This document shows, piece by piece, positions 15,198 to 24,128 of a stretch of DNA of 64,000 nt. The translations under genes and the position numbers were made by a program. Source of the DNA: Pseudomonas pisciculturae. Its GTDB lineage: Bacteria > Pseudomonadota > Gammaproteobacteria > Pseudomonadales > Pseudomonadaceae. The stretch spans positions 62,001 to 126,000 of the forward strand of contig NZ_JACVZE010000006.1 of NCBI RefSeq assembly GCF_015461805.1, given 5' to 3'. Position 1 is the first letter of the stretch. Every line of letters starts with the position of its first letter. Below the pieces are notes generated by a model, which did no database searches, was not told the DNA's origin, and worked only from the letters and a program-made list of their open reading frames with translations.

Positions 15198-15467
15198 TCA
15201 GTTCTGGAAGTCGCACGCTTCGGACATTTTGCGATAACTCACGTCTTCGACTTTGCCGGCCTTGTCCAAAAACTTGATATCCGCCTTGATGACCTTGCAG
15301 TCATCAGTCGGGGTTTCGTTCATGGCCAGCACCTTGGCGATGTTCATTGGCATGCCGTACTGATAAGGCACGGGTTTGCCAGTGGCAACTTGATCATCGG
15401 CCTGGGCCAGGCCCGACACCGCCGCCAGTACCAGCGCGCCGCCAAACATTAACGTACGCAGTTTCAT
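15198..15467 (-). CDS. DUF2790 family exported protein
   Basis: Exported protein of 89 residues with a Sec signal peptide cleaved near GLAQA-DD. The mature part contains YQYGMPMNIAKVLAM and a final CKVIKADIKFLDKAGKVEDV...SEACDF, the DUF2790 layout seen across Pseudomonas, with two cysteines that could pair. ATG 15467 has GGAG nine bases upstream; an in-frame ATG at 15482 is less likely. Function unknown; some family members are metal- or oxidative-stress-induced, but nothing in this locus shows that. Confidence 0.82.
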   Translation of the reverse strand: MKLRTLMFGGALVLAAVSGLAQADDQVATGKPVPYQYGMPMNIAKVLAMNETPTDDCKVIKADIKFLDKAGKVEDVSYRKMSEACDFQN

Positions 15468-15551
15468 GGTAGTGCTCCGCAAGTGGGTACGACTTCACAG
15501 TCGGCTTGCGGGATTAACCATCGATTAATGTTTGCCTGGCTGACAAAACCT

Positions 15552-16490
15552 TCATGCAAGCTGCTGCCGATACGGCAGGTCTGGCCCGGTTTTGCCGCAG
15601 GTCAGTGCCGCGGCGCGAATCGCAAAGCCCAGCATGGCGTCGGTCTGCGGCCGGGTGAGCTGTTGCAAGCCCTCCACGGAGTCGAGCTGCTGCTCGGTCA
15701 GCCAGGCAATCAGTGCGGCCTGGAAGGTATCGCCGGCACCCACTGTATCGGCCATCACCACCTTGAGCGCCGGTTGTGACCAACTGCCGTGCTGGCGACT
15801 GAATACCGTGGCGCCATCACCGCCTCGGGTAAGGAAAACCAACTGGCAACGGTGTTGCAGCCAGCTCTCCAGAACGCTTTCCGGTGACTGATCGGGGTAC
15901 AACAGATGCAGGTCCTCATCGCTGACCTTGATCAGGTCGGCATGCTGCACCAGCTGTGCCACCCGGTCGCGCCACAGTTGGATGTCTGGCTGGGGGTTGA
16001 GGCGCACGTTCGGGTCGAGGCTGATCAAGCGTTTGCCGCTTTCGCGCTGCACGAGGCTCAGCAATGTGTCGCCAATCGGCTGCACCACCAGCGAGAACGA
16101 GCCGATGTGCAGGCCGCGAATGTCATCGCCCAACTCGGGCAGGTGGGCGACGTCCAGCAGACGGTCGGCACAGCCTTCGCCGCGAAAGTTGTACTGCGGC
16201 GAACCGTTGGCCCCTACGGCGACCATCGACAGGGTGGTGGGCGCGGCAAACTCCACCAGGAACTGCTCGCTCACGCCTTCATCCTTGAGCACTTGCAACA
16301 GGCGCCGGCCCAGAAAGTCTGTAGACAGGCCACCGAACAACCCGGCCTCAACACCCAGGCGACGCAGCCCCACGGCAACGTTGAACGGCGAGCCGCCGGC
16401 AATCGCCTTGTACGTGACTTTTGAAGCCAGCCCGCTGGCATCTTCCTCGCTGAAAAAATCAAACAGCGCTTCACCACACACCAGATACAT
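15552..16490 (-). CDS. mtlZ: Fructokinase, PfkB family (mannitol operon)
   Basis: Ribokinase-like sugar kinase of 312 residues that phosphorylates the fructose made from mannitol. It opens with MYLVCGEALFDFF; the substrate-side glycine motif is AIAGGSPFNVAVGLRRLG and the ATP/anion-hole motif with the catalytic Asp is DTVGAGDTFQAALIAWL. It is the last gene of the mtl operon, 12 bases after mtlY. Its role as fructokinase rests on the operon, since PfkB sequences alone do not fix the sugar. Confidence 0.92.
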   Translation of the reverse strand: MYLVCGEALFDFFSEEDASGLASKVTYKAIAGGSPFNVAVGLRRLGVEAGLFGGLSTDFLGRRLLQVLKDEGVSEQFLVEFAAPTTLSMVAVGANGSPQYNFRGEGCADRLLDVAHLPELGDDIRGLHIGSFSLVVQPIGDTLLSLVQRESGKRLISLDPNVRLNPQPDIQLWRDRVAQLVQHADLIKVSDEDLHLLYPDQSPESVLESWLQHRCQLVFLTRGGDGATVFSRQHGSWSQPALKVVMADTVGAGDTFQAALIAWLTEQQLDSVEGLQQLTRPQTDAMLGFAIRAAALTCGKTGPDLPYRQQLA

Positions 16491-16502
16491 AGTCGCTCGC
16501 TC

Positions 16503-17984
16503 TTAAAGGGTTGCCACGAGTTGTTGATAGCGCTCGTAAGCCTGTTGATAGGCGCTGACGCTGGCCGCCACCGGCAGGGTACGGCTGGCCGGGTCGACGC
16601 TCACGCATCGTTCGCACAAAGTGCTCAGGGGCTCGCCCGATTGGCTCCACGCCGCCTGGATCGCCGCGCCCAGTGCAGCGGCTTCGCTTTGTTCGGTGCA
16701 GATCACTTCGGTGTTCATGATATCGGCGACCATCTGGCGCCACACCGGGCTTTTCGAACCGCCGCCGATCAAGCGGATACTCTGGCTTTGCAAGCCTGTC
16801 TGGCGAAGCAGGTCCAGGCCATAACGCAGGCCGAAGGTGGTGCCCTCGACCACAGCGCGGCACAGGTTGGCGCGGGTCAGGTTGGTCATGGTCAGCCCGT
16901 GCAGGCTGCCGGTGGCGTGGGGCAGGGCGGGCACGCGCTCACCGTTGAGGAACGGCAGCATGCTCACGCCATCGGCGCCGATGGGGGCGTGGTCAACCAA
17001 GGCGTTGAAGGCGTTCAGGTCGAGTTCGAACAGCTCGCGAATCACCCCGGTGGCGTTGGTCAGGTTCATGGTGCAGATCAACGGCAGCCAACCGCCGCTG
17101 GACGCGCAGAATGTGGCGACTGAAGCCTGCGGGCTCACGTTGGGCTGGTCGGCAAAGGCATACACGGTGCCCGATGAGCCCAGGCTCATGGTGATCACGC
17201 CCGGTGCGATATTGCCGGTGCCGATGGCGCCCATCATGTTGTCGCCACCGCCGCTGGAAACCATGGCGTTGGGGTTGATGCCCAAGCGTTCGGCGATGGC
17301 GGGCAGCACGGTGCCCACGCGTTGGTCGGCCTCGATCAGTGTCGGCAACGCCGCTTCAAGGCGCCCGCTGGGGTCGATGTGGTTGAGCAGGTCAACGTCC
17401 CACTGGCGGCTGCGCACATTGAAATAGCCAGTGCCGGATGCATCACCGTATTCGGCCACGGCGCGGCCGGTCAGCCAGTAGTTGAGGTAGTCGTGGGGCA
17501 GAAGGATATGGGCGATGCGCGCAAAGATGTCCGGGTGCTGTTTGCGGGTCCACAGCAGTTTGGACACGGTATAGCCCGGTGCAATTGCCACGCCCAAGCG
17601 TTCCAGTGAGCCGCTTTCGCCACCCAGGTGCTGGAGCAGGCGATCATTTTCGGGAGCGGTTTCGGTGTCGCACCACAGCTTGGCTGGGCGCAGTACCTGG
17701 CCTTGGTCATCGAGCAGCACCAGGCCGTGTTGCTGGCCGGAAACGCCGATGCCGAGGATGGCCTGGCCGTCTACGTCAGCTTGTTGCAGGGCGCGGTGGG
17801 TGGCTTCGGTAAAGGCATCGAGCCATTCCTGGGTGTCTTGCTCTCGACGGCCGTTGGCGCCGCTGATCAAGGTGTGGGCCGCGGCGCCCAGGCCCAGCAC
17901 TTTACCGCTGGTAGCGTCGAGGACGATGGCCTTGGTGCCCTGGGTGCCGCAGTCGATGCCGAGGAACAGGTTTTGCTGGGTCAT
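16503..17984 (-). CDS. mtlY: Xylulokinase (FGGY family, mannitol/arabitol operon)
   Basis: FGGY carbohydrate kinase of 493 residues. The N-terminal domain starts FLGIDCGTQGTKAIVLD, followed by SGQQHGLVLLD and LLPHDYLNYWLTG; the C-terminal domain has the ATP site (SSGGGDNMMGAIGTG) and IRLIGGGSKSPVWRQMVADI. It phosphorylates D-xylulose, the product of D-arabitol oxidation by the operon's dehydrogenase. A REP doublet separates it from mtlD upstream; mtlZ follows after 12 bases. Confidence 0.92.
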   Translation of the reverse strand: MTQQNLFLGIDCGTQGTKAIVLDATSGKVLGLGAAAHTLISGANGRREQDTQEWLDAFTEATHRALQQADVDGQAILGIGVSGQQHGLVLLDDQGQVLRPAKLWCDTETAPENDRLLQHLGGESGSLERLGVAIAPGYTVSKLLWTRKQHPDIFARIAHILLPHDYLNYWLTGRAVAEYGDASGTGYFNVRSRQWDVDLLNHIDPSGRLEAALPTLIEADQRVGTVLPAIAERLGINPNAMVSSGGGDNMMGAIGTGNIAPGVITMSLGSSGTVYAFADQPNVSPQASVATFCASSGGWLPLICTMNLTNATGVIRELFELDLNAFNALVDHAPIGADGVSMLPFLNGERVPALPHATGSLHGLTMTNLTRANLCRAVVEGTTFGLRYGLDLLRQTGLQSQSIRLIGGGSKSPVWRQMVADIMNTEVICTEQSEAAALGAAIQAAWSQSGEPLSTLCERCVSVDPASRTLPVAASVSAYQQAYERYQQLVATL

Positions 17985-18030
17985 GAGGATTTGCTCAGCA
18001 GTATTATTGTTGGGTTGGCAATGCAGACCA

Positions 18031-18120
18031 ATGTGGGAGGGGGCTTGCTCCCGATAGCGGTGGGTCAGTGAAGAATATTTGACTGATACACCGCCATCGG
18101 GAGCAAGCCCCCTCCCACAT
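18031..18120. repeat. REP doublet (REPIN-like) 4, inside the mtl operon
   Basis: Inverted REP pair in the mtlD-mtlY gap. The left arm is ATGTGGGAGGGGGCTTGCTC and the right arm GGGAGCAAGCCCCCTCCCAC. It ends 4 bases before the mtlD stop codon region, so the transcript would carry a strong stem right after mtlD. Confidence 0.9.
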
Positions 18121-18124
18121 TTTT

Positions 18125-19600
18125 TTAAGCCGGTTTCTTCAGGAGGGTTTGCAGGGTTTGGGTGACGCCATTGTCACGCAAACTCACAAAACACCGCTCA
18201 AACGCTGCCACAAACTCAGGCGAGTTGGGAATAGCCGTGCCAAAAATCTCCTCAACGCCTAACAGCCGCTTGCTGATCAAGGCATCATCACTCACCAGCT
18301 CCTGGCAAAACTCTGCCCGCGGGTCCGGGATCTTGTAACTCACCCCGTGCTCATCCACACCCTTCAAGTACAGCGCCCACGCCGCCACCACCAATGCCGC
18401 ACGTTCAGTTTCACGGCCATCGGCAATCAAGCGGTTGATGGTCGGCACGGTGAATTTTGGAAACTTCGACGACCCATCGGAGCACACCCGTTCCAACTGA
18501 TCGGCAATCGCCTGGTTGGAAAAACGGTCCACCAGGGTCTGCTTGTATTCGGTCAGGTCGATGCCGGGTACGGGGGCCAGGTTCGGCGTGACGTCCAGGT
18601 CCATATAGGCGCGCATATACGCAACAAACACCGGGTCGTTCATGGTCTCATGCACAAACCGATAACCCTTGAGGAACCCCAGGTAAGTGAGTGCCAGGTG
18701 GCTGCCGTTGAGCAGGCCGATCTTCATTTCTTCATAGGGCGTCACATCGTCAGTGAACTGCACACCGACCTGTTCCCAGGCCGGGCGGCCGTTGACGAAC
18801 TTATCTTCCAACACCCACTGCACAAAGGGTTCACACACCACCGGCCAGGCATCATCGATACCATGTTCGTCATGCAGTTGCAGGCGGTGGGCGGTGCTGG
18901 TCATTGGGGTGATGCGGTCGACCATGGCGTTGGGGAAGCTCACGTTGGCCTTGATCCAGTCATGCAGTTCGGCGTCGTGCAGGGCGGCGAACGCCAGTAG
19001 GGCCTTGCGTGTGACGGCGCCGTTGTGGGGCAGGTTATCGCAGGACATCACGGTAAACGCCGGAACGCCAGCGGCGCGGCGTTGGGTGAGGGCTGCGCAG
19101 ATAAAACCAAACACGGTTTTTGGCGCCTTGGGATGCGTCAGGTCGTGTTGGATTTGCGGCAGGTGGGCCATGAACTCGCCGTTGCTGTCGTCGATGCAGT
19201 AGCCGCCTTCGGTGATGGTCAGCGAGACGATGCGAATCTCGGGGCTGGCCAGCTTGTCGATCAAGGCCTGGGCGCTGTCTTCAGCCAGCAGCATGTCGCT
19301 GATGGCGCCGATCACGCGCACTTCGGTGTCGTCGGTGTCGCCCAGTTCATACAGGGTGAACAGGTAGTCCTGGCCGGCCAGGTCGTCGCGGGCCTTGCGG
19401 TCCTCGCTACGCAGGCCAACGCCGCAGATGCTCCAGTCCAGGCCCTCGCCGGTATTCATCAACGCATCGGTGTAATAGGCCTGATGCGCCCTGTGGAAGC
19501 CGCCGACGCCGATATGGGCGATGCCCTGCGAAGTCGCGGTGTAAGTTGGCAGCTGCACTTCTGGCGCCAACTGAGTGAGGTTCTGTTTATTCAGTTTCAT
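18125..19600 (-). CDS. mtlD: Mannitol 2-dehydrogenase
   Basis: NAD-dependent long-chain polyol dehydrogenase of 491 residues that oxidises D-mannitol to D-fructose, and D-arabitol to D-xylulose. The nucleotide-binding motif is GIAHIGVGGFHRAH (26-39) and the catalytic block is K293-x4-N298-x2-H301, matching the published Lys295/Asn300/His303 of the P. fluorescens enzyme with a two-residue offset. ATG 19600 is chosen as the family start; the frame runs 45 codons further upstream into mtlK. It lies 16 bases after mtlK. Confidence 0.95.
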   Translation of the reverse strand: MKLNKQNLTQLAPEVQLPTYTATSQGIAHIGVGGFHRAHQAYYTDALMNTGEGLDWSICGVGLRSEDRKARDDLAGQDYLFTLYELGDTDDTEVRVIGAISDMLLAEDSAQALIDKLASPEIRIVSLTITEGGYCIDDSNGEFMAHLPQIQHDLTHPKAPKTVFGFICAALTQRRAAGVPAFTVMSCDNLPHNGAVTRKALLAFAALHDAELHDWIKANVSFPNAMVDRITPMTSTAHRLQLHDEHGIDDAWPVVCEPFVQWVLEDKFVNGRPAWEQVGVQFTDDVTPYEEMKIGLLNGSHLALTYLGFLKGYRFVHETMNDPVFVAYMRAYMDLDVTPNLAPVPGIDLTEYKQTLVDRFSNQAIADQLERVCSDGSSKFPKFTVPTINRLIADGRETERAALVVAAWALYLKGVDEHGVSYKIPDPRAEFCQELVSDDALISKRLLGVEEIFGTAIPNSPEFVAAFERCFVSLRDNGVTQTLQTLLKKPA

Positions 19601-19616
19601 CACAACTCTCGCAAAA

Positions 19617-20720
19617 TCAGGCGGCAGCGCGCAGTGGGCGGGCCACGGCAACGCCGTCAGTGTCGAACAGATGGCAGTGCGCCGGGTCCAGGTGCAGTTG
19701 CAGCGTTTCGCCGTACTGGCTGGCCATGTCGCCACGAATGCGCATGGTCAGCGGCTCGCCGTTGGCGGTGATCACGTGGCAGAAGGTGTCGCTGCCCAGG
19801 CGCTCGCCGACGTCGGCGGTGACGGTCAGGGTGGTTTGGCCGGGGGAGGCAATTTCCAGGTGTTCCGGGCGAATACCCAGGGTCACCGCGCTGCCGACGC
19901 TCAGGGTGGCACCGCTCAATGGCAGGCTGATCAAGGTGCCGGCATCCAGTTGCACTTCGCAGCCTTGGCCCTCGACGCGGGTGACCTTGCCCTTGAGAAA
20001 GCCCATCTTCGGCGTGCCGAGAAACCCCGCCACAAACAGGTTGGCCGGCTGGTGGTACAGCTCCAGCGGTGAACCCACTTGCTCGATACGGCCGCTGTTG
20101 AGTACCACCACCTTGTCGGCCAGGGTCATGGCTTCGACCTGGTCGTGGGTCACGTAAATCATGGTGGCTTGCAGCTCTTTATGCAGGCGCGCCAACTCCA
20201 GGCGCATCTGCACGCGAAGGGCAGCGTCGAGGTTGGACAGCGGTTCGTCAAACAGGAAGATCTTCGGGTTGCGCACAATCGCTCGACCAATGGCCACGCG
20301 CTGACGCTGGCCGCCGGACAGCTGCTTGGGCTTGCGTTCCAGCAGCGGGCCCAGCTCCAGGATGCGCGCGGCTTCGTCGACTTTGCTTTGCACCAGCTTC
20401 TTGTCCACACCCGCCAAATCCAGGGCAAACGACATGTTCTTACGCACGCTCATGTGCGGATACAGCGCATAGGTCTGGAACACCATCGCCAGGTCACGCT
20501 TGGCCGGGGTCACTTCAGTGATGTCGCGACCGTCCAGTTCGATGGTGCCTTCGCTCACTTCCTCAAGGCCTGCGATCAAGCGCAGCAGCGTGGACTTACC
20601 GCAGCCCGACGGGCCAACAAACACCACGAATTCCTTGTCGTTCACTTCCAGGTCAATGCCCTTGATGATCGAGAAGCCTTCGAAGCCTTTTTGCAGATTC
20701 TTGATTTTCAGGTTGGCCAT
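19617..20720 (-). CDS. mtlK: Mannitol/polyol ABC transporter ATP-binding protein
   Basis: MalK-type ATPase of 367 residues driving polyol uptake. It shows Walker A GPSGCGKST (about 38-46), the signature LSGGQRQRVAIGRAI, Walker B IFLFDEPLSNLD, the switch His in IYVTHDQ, and the C-terminal regulatory beta domain (VTLGIRPEHLEI). ATG 20720 (MANLKIKNLQKGFEG) is the normal family start; the 27 in-frame codons upstream overlap the mtlG end. It sits 22 bases after mtlG and 16 before mtlD. Confidence 0.95.
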   Translation of the reverse strand: MANLKIKNLQKGFEGFSIIKGIDLEVNDKEFVVFVGPSGCGKSTLLRLIAGLEEVSEGTIELDGRDITEVTPAKRDLAMVFQTYALYPHMSVRKNMSFALDLAGVDKKLVQSKVDEAARILELGPLLERKPKQLSGGQRQRVAIGRAIVRNPKIFLFDEPLSNLDAALRVQMRLELARLHKELQATMIYVTHDQVEAMTLADKVVVLNSGRIEQVGSPLELYHQPANLFVAGFLGTPKMGFLKGKVTRVEGQGCEVQLDAGTLISLPLSGATLSVGSAVTLGIRPEHLEIASPGQTTLTVTADVGERLGSDTFCHVITANGEPLTMRIRGDMASQYGETLQLHLDPAHCHLFDTDGVAVARPLRAAA

Positions 20721-20742
20721 GATGGGCCTCCACTTGGAATTA

Positions 20743-21573
20743 TTATTTAACGGCGCCGAAGGACAAACCGCGCACCAGCTGTTTCTGGCTGATCCAGCCA
20801 AAGATCAGGATCGGCGCGCAGGCCAGGGTCGACACGGCCGACAATTTGGCCCAGAACAAGCCTTCGGGGCTGGAGTAGGAGGCGATCAGCGCAGTCAACG
20901 GCGCGGCGCTCGACGAGGTCAGGTTCAGTGACCAGAACGCCTCGTTCCAGCACAGGATCAACGACAGCAACACGGTGGAGGCCAGGCCTCCCTTGGCAAT
21001 CGGCAGCAGTACACGGACCATTTCCTGCCACAGCGTGGCGCCATCGAGGCGGGCGGCTTCAAGGATGTCTTTGGGGATGTCCTTGAAGTAGGTGTAAACC
21101 ATCCACACCACGATAGGCAGGTTGATCAGGGTGTAGATGATGATCAGCGCGATGCGCGTATCCAGCAGGCCAAAGCTCTTGGCCAACAGGTAGATCGGCA
21201 TCAGCACGCCCACCGGTGGCAACATCTTGGTCGACAGCATCCACAGCAGCGTGCCCTTGGTGCGCTGGGTTTCGTAGAACGCCATGGAGTAGGCGGCCGG
21301 CACCGAGATCAGCAGGCACAGGGCGGTGGCGCTGAACGAGATCACCACCGAGTTCCAGGCGTAGGCGAAGTAATTGCTGCGCTCGTTGATGTGCAGGTAG
21401 TTCTCCAGCGTCGGCGTGAAGATGAACTGCGGCGGCGTGGCGAACGCGTCGATTTCGGTCTTGAAGCTGGTCAGCACCATCCAGAAGATCGGGAAGAAGA
21501 TCAGGATCGCGATGGCCCAGGCCAACGTGCCGAGCAACAGGCTTTGCAGGCGGCGGGATTGTTGAAGCGTCAT
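20743..21573 (-). CDS. mtlG: Mannitol/polyol ABC transporter permease
   Basis: MalG-type inner-membrane permease of 276 residues with six TM segments. The coupling-helix EAA motif is EAARLDGATLWQEMVRVLLP, which contacts the ATPase. The N-terminus MTLQQSRRLQSLLLGTLAWA is followed by PIFWMVLTSFKTEIDAFATP. It starts 10 bases after mtlF ends. The permease pair with MtlF and the binding protein MtlE complete the importer. Confidence 0.94.
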   Translation of the reverse strand: MTLQQSRRLQSLLLGTLAWAIAILIFFPIFWMVLTSFKTEIDAFATPPQFIFTPTLENYLHINERSNYFAYAWNSVVISFSATALCLLISVPAAYSMAFYETQRTKGTLLWMLSTKMLPPVGVLMPIYLLAKSFGLLDTRIALIIIYTLINLPIVVWMVYTYFKDIPKDILEAARLDGATLWQEMVRVLLPIAKGGLASTVLLSLILCWNEAFWSLNLTSSSAAPLTALIASYSSPEGLFWAKLSAVSTLACAPILIFGWISQKQLVRGLSFGAVK

Positions 21574-21583
21574 GGCGCGGCCC

Positions 21584-22474
21584 TCAAGGCTTGTCAGTCA
21601 GGTTTTTGCCGATCATCCGCACCAGGATGATCGCCGCGATATTGGCGATGACCACGGCAATCAAGCCGCCGGCCGAAGCCATGCCCACGTCGAACTGCAC
21701 CAGCGCCTGGTTGTAGATCAGGTAGGCGAGGTTGGTGGACGCGTAGCCGGGGCCACCGTTGGTGGTGGTGAAGATTTCGGCGAACACCGAGAGCAAAAAG
21801 ATCGTCTCGATCATCACCACCACGGCAATCGGGCGGGCCAGGTGCGGCAGGGTGAGGTGCCAGAAAATGGCGATGGCGCCAGCACCGTCCAGGCGCGCGG
21901 CTTCCTTTTGTTCCTGGTCGAGGGACTGCATGGCGGTCATCAGCAACAGGATGGCGAAGGGCAGCCATTGCCACGAAACAATGATGATGATCGACAGCAA
22001 CGGGTAGTGCGCCAGCCAGTCCACGGGTTCTGCGCCGAAGAACTTCCACACGGCGGCGAGAATCCCCGACACCGGGTGAAAAATCAGGTTCTTCCAGATC
22101 AGCGCACCCACGGTGGGCATGATGAAGAAAGGCGAGATCAACAACACCCGCACCAGCCCGCGGCCCAGGAACTCACTGGCCTCCAGCAGAGCGCTGATCA
22201 ATACGCCGAACACCACGCTGATCAGCAGCACACTGCCCACCAGCAGCAGGGTATTGGTGGCACCGGGCAAGAAACCCGAGTCGGTGATGAAGTAGGTGAA
22301 GTTCTCCAGCCCCACGAATTGGTTTTCACCGGGGTAGAGCAGGTTGTAGCGGATGAGGGAGAAGTACAGGGTCATACCCAGTGGCACGATCATCCACAGC
22401 AGTAGCAAGGCTACTGAGGGACTGACAAGGAACCAGCCGGGGTTGGCCAGGCGGTTTTTGGGTGGTGTATTCAT
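21584..22474 (-). CDS. mtlF: Mannitol/polyol ABC transporter permease
   Basis: MalF-type permease of about 296 residues with six TM segments and the EAA motif EAARLDGAGAIAIFWHLTLP. The N-terminus NTPPKNRLANPGWFLVSPSV leads into TM1. ATG 22474 is preferred; a TTG three codons earlier (22483) is possible. No strong ribosome binding site is visible for either. A 153-base gap with a REP doublet separates it from mtlE, which may let expression step down after the abundant binding protein. Confidence 0.93.
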   Translation of the reverse strand: MNTPPKNRLANPGWFLVSPSVALLLLWMIVPLGMTLYFSLIRYNLLYPGENQFVGLENFTYFITDSGFLPGATNTLLLVGSVLLISVVFGVLISALLEASEFLGRGLVRVLLISPFFIMPTVGALIWKNLIFHPVSGILAAVWKFFGAEPVDWLAHYPLLSIIIIVSWQWLPFAILLLMTAMQSLDQEQKEAARLDGAGAIAIFWHLTLPHLARPIAVVVMIETIFLLSVFAEIFTTTNGGPGYASTNLAYLIYNQALVQFDVGMASAGGLIAVVIANIAAIILVRMIGKNLTDKP

Positions 22475-22516
22475 GGTATTCAAGGCCAGTACAGAGCAAG
22501 AATCGGAGTGCGATCT

Positions 22517-22607
22517 ATGTGGGAGGGGGCTTGCTCCCGATAGCGGTGGTTCAGTTGAAAACTGTTTGACTGATACACCGCCATCGGGGGCAAGCCCCCT
22601 CCCACAT
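22517..22607. repeat. REP doublet (REPIN-like) 5, inside the mtl operon
   Basis: Inverted REP pair between mtlE and mtlF. The left arm is ATGTGGGAGGGGGCTTGCTC and the right arm GGGGCAAGCCCCCTCCCACA. Placement directly after a periplasmic binding-protein gene mirrors the malE-malF REP of E. coli, where it protects upstream mRNA. Confidence 0.9.
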
Positions 22608-22627
22608 TTGACTGTGGTGAGGCTGGG

Positions 22628-23950
22628 TTATTTGGGGTAACCGGCCCGCTTCATTTCCCGCTCGGTGGTGGTCTGCGCAGCGGTGAGTGCCGCATCCACC
22701 GTCTGCTGACTGGTCAACGCCCCCGAGAAGAACTTGCCGACCTGAGTGCCAATCGCCTGGAACTCAGGAATGGTCACCAACTGGATACCGATATACGGCA
22801 CCGGCTTGAGCGTCGGCTTGGTCGGGTCCGCGACTTTCAGCGACTCCAGCGTCACCTTGGCAAACGGTGCCGCCTTCATGTACTCGTCGCTGTAGGTAGA
22901 TTTGCGCGTGCCTGGCGGTACGTTGGCAACGCCGTCGGTCTTGGCCACCAGCGCGCCGTATTCCTTGGACGTCGCCCAGCTGGTGAACACCTTGGCGGCG
23001 TCCTTGGCCTTGGAACTGGTCGGGATCGCCAGGCTCCAGGAGTACAGCCACGAGGTGCCCTTTTCGGTCTTCTCGTGGGGGGCAAAGGTGAAACCGACAT
23101 GGTCAGCCACTTTGCTTTGGGTCTTGTCGGTGACAAACGAGCCGGCCACGCTGGCATCGACCCAGATCGCGCACTTGCCGCTGTTGAACAGCGCCAGGTT
23201 TTCGTTGAAACCGTTACTTGAAGCACCCGGCGGGCCGGATTTTTTCATGTTGTCGACGTAGAAGTTCAGCGCGTCCTTCCATTCCGGGCCGTTGAATTCC
23301 GGCTGCCATTTCTCATCGAACCAGCGTGCACCGTAGCCGTTGGCCAGGGTGGTGATCAGCGCCATGTTCTCGCCCCAACCGGCTTTGCCGCGCAGGCACA
23401 GGCCGTATTGCTCTTTGGTCTTGTCGGTGAGTTTTGCCGCGTATTCGCTGATCTGGGTCCAGGTCGGGTGCTCGGGCATGGTCAACCCGGCGTCTTTAAA
23501 CAGGTCGGTGCGGTAATAGGTGATCGAGCTTTCGGCGTAGAACGGCAGGGCGTACAGCGAGCCTTTGACAGATAGGCCGTCACGCACTGATGGGAATACA
23601 TCATCGAGGTCGTAGGACGCCGGCAGATCCTTCATCGGCTCCAGCCAACCCTTGGCGCCCCAGAGTGCAGCTTCGTACATGCCGATGGTCAACACATCGA
23701 ACTGCCCGCCCTGGGTGGCGATGTCGGTAGTCAGGCGTTGACGCAGCACGTTTTCTTCGAGCACCACCCAGTTCAGCTTGATCTCCGGGTGCTCGGCCTC
23801 GAAGGTTTTCGAGAGCTTCTGCATGCGGATCATGTCGCTGTTGTTGACGGTGGCAATGGTCAGGGTTTGCGCGCCAAGGCTGACGGCGCTGAGGGTCATG
23901 CAGGTCATCATGCAGGTGGAGACAAGCAGAGCTTTTGCTGGGAACTTCAT
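22628..23950 (-). CDS. mtlE: Periplasmic mannitol/polyol-binding protein
   Basis: Family 1 extracellular solute-binding protein of 440 residues, the substrate receptor of the MtlFGK importer. A Sec signal peptide (MKFPAKALLVSTCMMTCMTL, cleaved near LGAQT) precedes the mature protein (LTIATVNNSDMIRMQKLSKT). Aromatic-rich stretches such as PFYAESSITYYRTDLFKDAG fit a sugar-alcohol site. First gene of the operon; 178 bases separate it from mtlR upstream and should hold the MtlR-dependent promoter. Confidence 0.94.
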   Translation of the reverse strand: MKFPAKALLVSTCMMTCMTLSAVSLGAQTLTIATVNNSDMIRMQKLSKTFEAEHPEIKLNWVVLEENVLRQRLTTDIATQGGQFDVLTIGMYEAALWGAKGWLEPMKDLPASYDLDDVFPSVRDGLSVKGSLYALPFYAESSITYYRTDLFKDAGLTMPEHPTWTQISEYAAKLTDKTKEQYGLCLRGKAGWGENMALITTLANGYGARWFDEKWQPEFNGPEWKDALNFYVDNMKKSGPPGASSNGFNENLALFNSGKCAIWVDASVAGSFVTDKTQSKVADHVGFTFAPHEKTEKGTSWLYSWSLAIPTSSKAKDAAKVFTSWATSKEYGALVAKTDGVANVPPGTRKSTYSDEYMKAAPFAKVTLESLKVADPTKPTLKPVPYIGIQLVTIPEFQAIGTQVGKFFSGALTSQQTVDAALTAAQTTTEREMKRAGYPK

Positions 23951-24006
23951 CGCGCACTCCTTTTCCGCGCCCAGGGGCTACAGAAGGACAGTTATTGTTG
24001 TTGTGT

Positions 24007-24028
24007 CTTCCTGCGGGGAGCCAGGAAG
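24007..24028. repeat. Inverted repeat in the mtlR-mtlE gap
   Basis: CTTCCTG (24007-24013) and CAGGAAG (24022-24028) are perfect 7-base arms around 8 bases, located about 57 bases upstream of the mtlE ATG. It may be an mRNA hairpin in the leader or a protein site; no T-run follows. The rest of this 178-base gap shows no clear consensus promoter by eye. Confidence 0.4.
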
Positions 24029-24128
24029 AGTGTGCGTTGATTACAGCCTTGAAATGGGGGCGTGACAAATCCTTGGGAGCACAGGGACTGATACTTTTTT
24101 GCACTCTGCAACCGGCGCCGTGAAGCGT

